Positions 1 through 6,972 of a DNA stretch of 64,000 nt are shown here, one piece after another (positions within the stretch are counted from its first letter, which is position 1; every line of letters starts with the position of its first letter). The notes beneath the pieces were generated by a model. It was not told the origin of the DNA. It searched no databases and saw nothing but the letters and a program-made list of their open reading frames with translations. The stretch lies in contig NZ_MUYU01000012.1 of NCBI RefSeq assembly GCF_002014825.1, positions 138,751 to 202,750 on the forward strand, in the 5' to 3' direction. This DNA comes from Moraxella pluranimalium (GTDB lineage: Bacteria; Pseudomonadota; Gammaproteobacteria; Pseudomonadales; Moraxellaceae). Made by a program: the position numbers and the translations under genes.

Positions 1-10
1 AAAATAAAAA

Positions 11-34
11 AGCCCCGTCAGGTTTAACGGGACT
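11..34 (-). terminator. Terminator after phage capsid gene
   Basis: On the minus strand an 8-bp stem (with one G-U pair) encloses an 8-base loop and runs straight into a T-rich tract (complement of 1-10). It lies 26 bp beyond the capsid stop, so the leftward head operon probably ends or is attenuated here. Confidence 0.75.
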
Positions 35-59
35 TTTTGTTGTTGGGTTTATTTGGCGG

Positions 60-1304
60 TTAGTCGTCCAAATTCTCAGGGGTTGAGTCAAGCTGACCGG
101 TTACGCACGCATCTGGCATACGCACACCAAAGGCTGCACGCATCTCAGCGCGGATAGTAACCAAATTTTTGACAAAGTTGTCGCGGTCTTCGGTCGATAG
201 CTCAACTGCAACATCTTGGCGGATATAGCCATCGGTTGCCATCGTGATATTACCGATCCAGTACTTGCCCGCTGGCATACCTGCTGACTGGATGACACGC
301 ACACCCCATAGTACAGGGGTCACAGTCGCACCCGGTGAACCAAAGATATAATGGCCGTCACTGCCTTTGGTACGCTCAATCCTAGACCAGTCTTCAGGGT
401 TTAGGATGACCGCATCAGGCGGTACAAAGCTGGCAAATGCTTTGGCTTTGGCAGCTGATACAGTGTCAATAGCATTGGTATCAGCAGGTAGTACGACTGA
501 GTTGCCTTCTTTTAATAGGCCGCTAAATGATGTGGTATTGCCGTTAATTACCAGATACTCAAGTTTCAGACGGATGCCATACGCCATACGGCCACGGATA
601 TACGCCACCAGTGCAGGCATATCGGCTAGTAGCTGATTGGTGACACGCACCCAGTGGGCGACGACTGACACGGTCAGCTCTTCGACCTTGAAATTCAGCG
701 TACTTTCAGGCTTCATCTCGCCTTCTGGCACCACATCCGCCATAAAGCTATGTGCAGACTCCTTCAGTAACGGGATTAGCGACTCACTGACTGGCGTCCA
801 GTTGATCAGCTCAACGATGGTCAAAGGCTGCTCAACAGCACCCTGAAACTCAGTTGCAGGATGCGCAATCAAGCCTTTATCACCAGTGATGGTACCGATG
901 CCGATGGTATTGCGGACATTAAATTCACCATCCAGCACCATTTTACCGCGTGCTTTGGTGATGGCTTTGGCTTGCTCTAGCACTGCTTCGTTGCGTGATA
1001 GCAGGCCGCCGATATCGTTGGCATCGTTGCGACCTTCCAGCACGCCTTCAACCAGCTTTTGTTCAATGTCGGTCAAGCGTGCTGATAGTGCATTGGCTTG
1101 TTCAACCTGAGCACTCAGCTCTTTGAGTGCGTCGCGGGTCTCTTTATCCGCTTCGCCGTAGCTGGCAATAGCGGCTTTGTGCTTCTCAATCAAGCCATCA
1201 ACTTCGGTCAGGCGTGATTTTAGCTGTTTGGCAATGGTCTCAAAATCGCTTTGGCTATTGCCGTCACGAGTTTGCAGTGCGGTATAAAGTGGGGTTTTAT
1301 TCAT
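60..1304 (-). CDS. Phage major capsid protein, HK97 family
   Basis: Major head subunit of the prophage. The 414-residue protein has the HK97 layout: an N-terminal, charged, coiled-coil-like delta domain of about 110 residues (rich in Lys, Glu and Gln), then the HK97 fold with a typical PLLKES stretch and a C-terminal part ending in MRAAFGVRMPDA. The delta domain normally acts as internal scaffold and is removed by the protease encoded just upstream, which fits this order. I chose the ATG at 1304 (MNKTPLY) because AAGGA sits about 7 bases before it; the longer frame back to 1343 has no such site. It is the last gene before a terminator at 11-34. Family assignment is from sequence recognition and gene order. 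Confidence 0.9.
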   Translation of the reverse strand: MNKTPLYTALQTRDGNSQSDFETIAKQLKSRLTEVDGLIEKHKAAIASYGEADKETRDALKELSAQVEQANALSARLTDIEQKLVEGVLEGRNDANDIGGLLSRNEAVLEQAKAITKARGKMVLDGEFNVRNTIGIGTITGDKGLIAHPATEFQGAVEQPLTIVELINWTPVSESLIPLLKESAHSFMADVVPEGEMKPESTLNFKVEELTVSVVAHWVRVTNQLLADMPALVAYIRGRMAYGIRLKLEYLVINGNTTSFSGLLKEGNSVVLPADTNAIDTVSAAKAKAFASFVPPDAVILNPEDWSRIERTKGSDGHYIFGSPGATVTPVLWGVRVIQSAGMPAGKYWIGNITMATDGYIRQDVAVELSTEDRDNFVKNLVTIRAEMRAAFGVRMPDACVTGQLDSTPENLDD

Positions 1305-1367
1305 ACGATTTTCCTTAAGGTTGGTATGACAAAAGCCCATCAAATGACGGGCTTTTTGGGGTTTTGG

Positions 1368-2060
1368 TTATAACTCAAGATGTGCCAACGCACGGGATAA
1401 TGACAAGGTCTCTTCGGATGGCTTGGGGTGCAAGATGTCGTCCAATTTGCCCAAAAACGACCTTGCCTGTGACTCACTCATGCCAAGCGTGCCAAGCATT
1501 CGAGTCGCATCAGCTTCGCTTTCGATAGCATCAATGCTGTGATCCGACTCAATGCGTGCCGCACGGTCTGATGGCTCGTCCACGATACTGATTTCGTATA
1601 GATCAGCACGCTTGATGATAATGCGATCGCTCAACTCTTCGTAGTCCATCGGTGCGACGGGATAAAAGCAAATCGACAAGCCATCAATGGTGCCATGTGT
1701 CATCATGGCTTTGACATCTTCGGCGATTGACAGATTGGCGGTCAGCTCACCAGTGACTTTGAGCCCGACATCATCTTCTTCTAGTCGCACCCATTTACCA
1801 ATGCGACGGCGAATGGGCGTATCCATGAAGTCGCGCCAGCCGTGATTGTAGTACATATACACGGATTTGGCACGGCTGTTGACTTGGCTAATCAGCTCGG
1901 CGAACGCCCCACGGGCGAACTGCTCCCCGTAGGTATTGACGCTATCCCATTTCACCGCATAGCCTGTGAATTGGTACGCCGCACGGGGATTTTTACCCGT
2001 GGCAAATCGGATATTGCTGTCAGTCATCGGCATAAGCCGAACTGGCATATCACGGCTCAT
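1368..2060 (-). CDS. Phage prohead protease, HK97 family
   Basis: Probable serine protease that cleaves the capsid delta domain during head maturation. The protein carries the family pattern F.GYA..WD near its start, a YNH motif whose His fits the catalytic His, and the later segment GLSICFYP...ISIVDEPSD, where the Ser of GLS is the usual nucleophile. The start is uncertain. The ATG at 2060 overlaps the portal stop (ATGAGCCGTGA), suggesting translational coupling; an upstream ATG at 2096 in the same frame would add 12 residues and overlap portal further. The capsid gene follows after 63 bp. Family is clear; the N-terminus is not. Confidence 0.82.
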   Translation of the reverse strand: MSRDMPVRLMPMTDSNIRFATGKNPRAAYQFTGYAVKWDSVNTYGEQFARGAFAELISQVNSRAKSVYMYYNHGWRDFMDTPIRRRIGKWVRLEEDDVGLKVTGELTANLSIAEDVKAMMTHGTIDGLSICFYPVAPMDYEELSDRIIIKRADLYEISIVDEPSDRAARIESDHSIDAIESEADATRMLGTLGMSESQARSFLGKLDDILHPKPSEETLSLSRALAHLEL

Positions 2061-3321
2061 CTGATTGCGACAAGCCAGTTTGTGTGTTGTTGGCATTGCT
2101 ATCTCTCTCGTTGGTACTGATGGCATCTAGTGTGCCCATGTTAATCTGCATATACAGATGGTCGCCACCTGTCTTTTGTGGTCGCCCTTCTTCGTGGCGC
2201 ACTTCATTGGGCGTCATTTGCCCGCTGGCAATGGCGGCACGGTAGCTATCGACACGCTCTTTGAACGACGCACGAAGCACCGCATCAGCGTCGAACTCAA
2301 ATTCATATTTGCCCCAGTCTTTGCGTGGCAAAAGACTGGTCAGCATGGATAATTCCAGTTTTTCAAGGTACGGGCGCAAATTAAACTTGTAAAATGCGTC
2401 AATGATGGACTGGATACCCGTGCCCCAGTTGGACGATTGCGAGCTGTCATTGATTAGGATGGATGGCACGCCAAAAATACGGCCAATCTCTTCAATGCTA
2501 TAACGGCGTGTGGACAACAGCTCAATATCGCTGGGCGTCATGCTGACCGCTTCAAATTTCATGTCCAATGGCAATACGGGGATACTGGTTTCACTGCCTG
2601 AGACCAAGCCGCTCAGCTCTTCACGCAGTACTTGGCGTTGTTCTGTTGTCGGGTTGCCCTTGGTCATCAGCACGCCGGTGGGCTTAGCACCATTGACCAT
2701 CAGACTCGTTACCTTGTCATCAGCACTATCAGCCACGGCGATTGCCTTTCTTGCGTGCGCCAGTGGCGACATACCCACTGTACCCGTGCCAAATAGCTTG
2801 ACGTGCCAAATTTCATCAGGCGTGTAGTCCTTGGTCAATGCACCGCCCTGACTATCGGTCAATGTACGACGATAAATCAGCTTGCCTTGCTCTATCACCA
2901 CATCCATATTGGCTGAGTTGATGACATCTAAGCTGACAATACGCTCACTGCCAGCGCTCACTTTGCCCTTGATGATGTAGGCATTGCCACTACTGACCAG
3001 ATTTAGCATAAGCTGCTCAAAAAACTCAATGCGTGTTTGGCGTGCATTTGGTCGATAGCGTAGCAGATTGACCAAGTCATGATTGGCTTTGGTACGGTTG
3101 CCGTCTTTGTCAATCTCATACATCTCAAGTGGCAAGCTTGCCACCGTCTCAGCCAACAGTCTGATACTAGCAAACACCGCCGACACCGTCATAGCACTGT
3201 CAAAAGTGACGGGCTTACTGGTTTTTGGCGTGCCTGTGATGGGCGTGGCGTACTGACTCCCCGTCGCAGGGTCGCTAGGCGCAAGCCCAAACCACGCCTT
3301 TATGCTGTTAAATACACTCAT
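2050..3321 (-). CDS. Phage portal protein, HK97 family
   Basis: Forms the dodecameric DNA entry ring at the head vertex that docks terminase and later the connector. The 423-residue length is typical for the family. Recognisable stretches are the N-terminal SAVFASIRLLAETVASLP, the YRPN...FFEQLMLNL.. SGNAYI segment and the central EEIGRIFGVPS..I. block. Its ATG overlaps the TerL stop by 4 bases (ATGA), and its end overlaps the protease start, so terminase, portal and protease form one tightly coupled leftward operon. Confidence 0.92.
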   Translation of the reverse strand: MSVFNSIKAWFGLAPSDPATGSQYATPITGTPKTSKPVTFDSAMTVSAVFASIRLLAETVASLPLEMYEIDKDGNRTKANHDLVNLLRYRPNARQTRIEFFEQLMLNLVSSGNAYIIKGKVSAGSERIVSLDVINSANMDVVIEQGKLIYRRTLTDSQGGALTKDYTPDEIWHVKLFGTGTVGMSPLAHARKAIAVADSADDKVTSLMVNGAKPTGVLMTKGNPTTEQRQVLREELSGLVSGSETSIPVLPLDMKFEAVSMTPSDIELLSTRRYSIEEIGRIFGVPSILINDSSQSSNWGTGIQSIIDAFYKFNLRPYLEKLELSMLTSLLPRKDWGKYEFEFDADAVLRASFKERVDSYRAAIASGQMTPNEVRHEEGRPQKTGGDHLYMQINMGTLDAISTNERDSNANNTQTGLSQSDEP

Positions 3322-5057
3322 GCCTTAATACTCACAAAATCCGCCAAATAGGCGTCCAATTGGCTGTTAAAATCATTGTTTGGCAAATCGCCCGTCTCAG
3401 CGTAGTGATACGCTCGGTTACTGGCGATAATGCCAGCTATTGCAGGGTCAATTTTGCTCTCATCGCTCTCTTTGCGTGGGAAAACGTTGCCATTGGCATC
3501 AGGCTTAACCATCACATTGCCCATACCAAAGGTCAGCACGGGATTATTGTTGTGGTGCAGTCTGCCAGCCAATAGCATTGCCGAAATCCACTTCATAGGC
3601 TCGGATAGATGACGCACATTTTGCGGGACTTCGACCATGTTTACATTGTTTTCCATCGCCCGCATGGCAAAATACATGGCGTTAAACGGGTCATAACCGC
3701 ACTCAATCACATTATAAAAACTGTTATCAGCGTACAAATCACGCTCGATACGGTCAAAGTCAGTGATATTGCCATCGGTCACAGTCAGCCACCCTTGACG
3801 CTCCCACATTTGGTATATCTTTTGGTTGCGGTGCTGGGCGTCCAGCCGTGCCCGATTGATGTAATTATCACTAAACCAGTAATAATGTTGTTCGCCATCA
3901 ATCGTGCGTACAAAGATTTTGTTTTTGCTTGCCAAGTCCTGCTTACTTGCCAAGTCAAGCCCGATAAAGCACGGATCGTCCGCAAAATCAGACTCTTTCA
4001 AGCTACTATCGCCTGCCTTCGCCCACAAGTCCATATTGAGCCAGCCACTTCGTGCCGCCACCCACACACAAAGATGCTTGGTGAGAAAATCGGTCAAAGC
4101 TTCGGGGTCAATCTTGGCACGCTGGCACGCTGCATCCAGTGCTTCTTTGCTGACCGATATGCCGTAGTTGGGATTGGCCTTTTTCCAAGTCTTCGGGTCA
4201 GTCCAATCGTCGCCATCATCCATCGTAAAGATGATGCCAAAATATCGCTCATGACTCTCAAGTCCCGACAATACTTTGGTGACAAGGGTTCGTTGTTGGT
4301 AGCACACGCCATCCAAGTTAAAGCCTGCTGTCGTAATGGCAAACAAAAGGGGCTGTGTTCGAGCCCCCATACCTGTTGCAATGACTTCGTAGGTGTCATT
4401 AGTTTTGTGTGCGTGCAATTCGTCAATGATGCCGCAATGGATGTTCAGACCGTCCAAGTTACCGCCATAATCACGGCTCACAGGCTTAAAGCTTGACATA
4501 CTAGCCAGACAGCTTAGTGCGTGCATCTCAACCTTGATACCCATTGCCCGCTGCATATCTGGACGCTTTCGCACCATGCCCTGCGCTGTCTCAAAGACAA
4601 TGCGGGCTTGGTCTCGAGTCGTCGCAGCACTGTACACTTCGGCACCCTGCTCACCATCGGCAAAGCACATATACAGTGCAATACCCGCCGCCAAAGTGGA
4701 CTTGGCATTTTTGCGGGGTACTTCGACATAGGCAAAACGAAAACGGCGATTACCGTCAAAATCCACCCAGCCAAACAGGTTAGCAATGATAAAAATCTGC
4801 CAAGGCTCAAGCAAAATCAGCTCACCTTTGTTGGCAAGCTCGCCTTTGATGTGTGGCAAAAGCTCAATAAAACGACAAGCACGCTCAACACGCTTGGCGT
4901 CAAACTCAAACTCATAGCCTGATTTTTTGGTTTTTGCCAAGTCGTCAAGGTATCTTTGGCACGCTTGGCGCACATAATTACACGCCAAAATCTTGCCGCT
5001 CACCACATCACGGGCGTATTCGTCGGCAATGCTGGCATAAGCAACAATATCACTCAT
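3318..5057 (-). CDS. Phage terminase large subunit, HK97-like (Terminase_1)
   Basis: ATP-driven DNA packaging motor and head-filling nuclease. At 579 residues it is full length. The N-terminal ATPase shows the variant Walker A PRKNAKS at about residues 113-120, usual for this family rather than GxxxxGKT, and a Walker B IIDELHAHK near residue 210 with the catalytic Glu. The C-terminal RNase H-like nuclease begins with FIGLDLASKQDL near residue 365 and has a later YDPFNA motif. Start and stop overlap its neighbours TerS and portal by 4 bases each. The frame is intact with no sign of decay. Confidence 0.93.
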   Translation of the reverse strand: MSDIVAYASIADEYARDVVSGKILACNYVRQACQRYLDDLAKTKKSGYEFEFDAKRVERACRFIELLPHIKGELANKGELILLEPWQIFIIANLFGWVDFDGNRRFRFAYVEVPRKNAKSTLAAGIALYMCFADGEQGAEVYSAATTRDQARIVFETAQGMVRKRPDMQRAMGIKVEMHALSCLASMSSFKPVSRDYGGNLDGLNIHCGIIDELHAHKTNDTYEVIATGMGARTQPLLFAITTAGFNLDGVCYQQRTLVTKVLSGLESHERYFGIIFTMDDGDDWTDPKTWKKANPNYGISVSKEALDAACQRAKIDPEALTDFLTKHLCVWVAARSGWLNMDLWAKAGDSSLKESDFADDPCFIGLDLASKQDLASKNKIFVRTIDGEQHYYWFSDNYINRARLDAQHRNQKIYQMWERQGWLTVTDGNITDFDRIERDLYADNSFYNVIECGYDPFNAMYFAMRAMENNVNMVEVPQNVRHLSEPMKWISAMLLAGRLHHNNNPVLTFGMGNVMVKPDANGNVFPRKESDESKIDPAIAGIIASNRAYHYAETGDLPNNDFNSQLDAYLADFVSIKA

Positions 5058-5527
5058 GATATCTTCGTAAATTGGTCAAATTCGTTGGCAAACAAGTCGC
5101 CTTGGTCAGTATTCACCTTGATGGACGATCTGGCCGCTGGTGTCATGCCAAATTCACGCCCTAGGGCAACCAGTTGTTTTTGCAAAGTGTTTCGAAGCTG
5201 AAAAAGCACCGACTGCACTTCAAAGCCATTCGGCGTGATCGCCATGCACTTCTCAAGCGTATCGATACGCTCACAGACTTCGCCATAGCGTGCCGCTGTC
5301 TCAGCATAACTACCAAAAATATCGCCATCAATCACGGACAACAAGCCAAGATTGACCAGCTCGGGCCCTATCTTGTGCCAAATCTTGCGTGCTTTGGCAT
5401 CTAGCCAATCAGGGCAAGCAGGCAAAGCAATCTCGGGGCGTGCTTGGTTATCCAGTGCATCACGGTCGCCACGAATGCGACCACCTTCGAGCACTTTTAG
5501 CTGTGTGGGTTTGCGGGGACGAGCCAT
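5054..5527 (-). CDS. Phage terminase small subunit, P27 family
   Basis: DNA-recognition subunit of the packaging terminase. The 157-residue protein opens with MARPRKPTQLKVLEGG..R, typical of the P27/Terminase_4 family, followed by a P.CP.WLD..A...W..I.P.L...GLL pattern and a predicted helical region. AAGGA lies about 10 bases before the ATG. It is the first gene of the tightly overlapping terS-terL-portal-protease set, and the HNH nuclease gene lies just upstream, the common order in cos-type HK97-like phages. Confidence 0.87.
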   Translation of the reverse strand: MARPRKPTQLKVLEGGRIRGDRDALDNQARPEIALPACPDWLDAKARKIWHKIGPELVNLGLLSVIDGDIFGSYAETAARYGEVCERIDTLEKCMAITPNGFEVQSVLFQLRNTLQKQLVALGREFGMTPAARSSIKVNTDQGDLFANEFDQFTKIS

Positions 5528-5647
5528 TTTTATAAATCCTTAAAACTGTTTTTTTGTAAGCAGTCGGACAATGGGGATATACCCCCTATGGGGTTTTGAC
5601 CACGCAAAAAAAAGATTGGGGGCGCGGGTTCCTAGCGGCGAAGTGAT
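5528..5647. other. Gap between terS and HNH gene; candidate cos region
   Basis: These 120 bp have no plausible gene. They contain a small palindromic stretch around GGGGATATACCCCC (5573-5586) followed by a G-rich block (GGGGGCGCGGG near 5608-5618). In HK97-like phages the cohesive-end site usually lies next to terS and the HNH gene, so this is a candidate cos site by position only. No cleavage site can be shown from sequence alone. Confidence 0.3.
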
Positions 5648-6076
5648 TTACTTTGCTACACCCCCATCCCTATGCGCCACTGGCAAAAGTGCCGTGGTTA
5701 ATTTGCGGTCGATGGTGTTAGTTTTGTGGTCGTGGCAACTCTTACATAGTGCTTGCCAGTTGTCCATATCCCAAAAGCGGTGCTGGTTGCCACGGTGTGG
5801 GATGATGTGATCCACTACTGTTGCCGGCACCAAAAGCCCATTGGCTTGGCACATCACGCACAAGGGGTTATCGTCCAAATATGCCAATCGTGCCTTGCGC
5901 CATCTACCATCATAACCACGCTTGTGGGCTGATGGTCGGTTGTCTTTGTATCTTGGCTTGGCAGGCATTGCGATTGGTGGGCTTGCCTTGGCTTGGTGGC
6001 GTTGGCATCTGCCATGTGCTACTGCCTTGGCATTGCATCCAGCGTGTGCGCATAGGGTACTTGGTGCGATGGCCAT
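5648..6076 (-). CDS. Phage HNH endonuclease
   Basis: Small HNH nuclease of the type encoded beside terminase in cos phages, where it works with terminase to cut packaging ends. The 142-residue protein has the full core: a CVMC zinc pair, VVDHIIPH with the catalytic His, then NWQALCKSCHDHKT with the Asn and the second Cys pair followed by His. Two further Cys near the N-terminus (LCAHAGCNAKA) may form another small zinc site. The ATG at 6076 is preferred over one at 6118 because the extra residues look non-conserved; neither has a strong ribosome site. Confidence 0.85.
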   Translation of the reverse strand: MAIAPSTLCAHAGCNAKAVAHGRCQRHQAKASPPIAMPAKPRYKDNRPSAHKRGYDGRWRKARLAYLDDNPLCVMCQANGLLVPATVVDHIIPHRGNQHRFWDMDNWQALCKSCHDHKTNTIDRKLTTALLPVAHRDGGVAK

Positions 6077-6210
6077 ATCATTGTCCAACAAAAAGCCCCT
6101 GCAACTCATACGCTGCAAGGGCTTGGATAATCTATAAGTAATGTGATGGCTGATGTATATATACTAATCAGCTATCATAGCAAAATGATAGCTTAAAGTG
6201 TGCCATGTTG

Positions 6211-6636
6211 TCAATAGCCATACTCACACTTTCTTTTGCCGAGCTGTTGGCGTACTCGGTAAGCAACATCCAAAGCAATGGCGGTGATGTGGCTGATGAT
6301 GTCATCAATGGCATCATGTACACCAATGCGATAATACTGGCGACGGCTGACACCCATACACACAGCACGCTCTTTGGCGCAAAAGGCTGGACGGTCTGGG
6401 CGTTTGCTTGGATAGCTAAGCTCAGTCAATGCGGTATCAATCACCGCTTGATGATACTTGGCTGGTACTGATTGTAAGTGCTGGGCGAACTTATCCACCA
6501 AGCAGGCTGACAGCTTGGCATGGCAAGTGGCGTCCTCGTAGTAGTAGTAACGATAGCAAGCATCAGCGAACGGGCTGACCTTGGCATAGCTTTCGGCGGC
6601 TGCGATTAGCTGGGCTTTGGCGGTGCGGTCTCTCAT
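6211..6636 (-). CDS. Unknown phage protein with HTH-like C-terminus
   Basis: A 141-residue protein that I do not recognise firmly. A strong GGGGGA ribosome site six bases before the ATG shows it is a real gene. The C-terminal half has ERAVCMGVSRRQYYR followed by a long amphipathic helix (DDIISHITAIALDVAYRVRQQ), which looks like a sigma-region-4 or helix-turn-helix unit. Phage Q-type late antiterminators share that general look and also sit between replication and packaging genes, as this does. That role is an inference from position and shape only; there is no catalytic motif. Confidence 0.55.
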   Translation of the reverse strand: MRDRTAKAQLIAAAESYAKVSPFADACYRYYYYEDATCHAKLSACLVDKFAQHLQSVPAKYHQAVIDTALTELSYPSKRPDRPAFCAKERAVCMGVSRRQYYRIGVHDAIDDIISHITAIALDVAYRVRQQLGKRKCEYGY

Positions 6637-6972
6637 ACAATCCCCCTTTTGTTATGATGTGCTATTATCAAACAGTGTGCAGGGTTTAGTCAAATTATCA
6701 TGACTATGCACAAAACCCTGCACAAGTTTTGTTATTATAAGTCTATGATTATTAATATTATTATAAAGTGTGTGCAGGGTGTGCAGGGTGTGCAGGGTTT
6801 TTTTAAAAAATTTATAGGCGATTTTTTTAGTTTGAAAAATTGCTATATATAACAGACAACAAAAAACCCTGTGACTATGCACAGGGTAGGCGTTAAGCTA
6901 TGTGTAGCAAGGCTTGCAAGGTGTGCAGGGTTTGATTGTAAACCCTGCACAGACTATGCACACTATGCACAG
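6637..6972. repeat. Repeat-rich non-coding block beside primase-helicase
   Basis: This 336-bp AT-rich block holds a repeat family. TGTGCAGGGTTT occurs at 6676-6687, 6789-6800 and 6922-6933, and in reverse at 6713-6724 and 6940-6951, giving two perfect 12-bp inverted repeats (spacers of 25 and 6 bp). A 9-bp unit TGTGCAGGG is in tandem three times at 6771-6797. A second motif GACTATGCACA occurs at 6702-6712, 6873-6883 and 6952-6962, with a shortened copy at 6963-6971. A further 8-bp inverted repeat lies at 6866-6873 / 6880-6887. The layout resembles origin iterons next to a replication initiator, but could also be regulatory. Confidence 0.7.

Noticed and set aside
3609..4496. A 295-codon plus-strand frame
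   Set aside because: It lies opposite the terminase large subunit gene, whose motifs are clear; it is a shadow frame.
6771..6797. Possible CRISPR-like tandem repeats
   Set aside because: The units are 9 bp and directly adjacent with no spacers, and no cas genes are present. No CRISPR array was seen anywhere in the window.
6652..6882. A 76-codon minus-strand frame with repeated Leu-His-Thr
   Set aside because: It is simply the translation of the tandem TGTGCAGGG repeats and has no good ribosome site; the region is better read as non-coding repeats.
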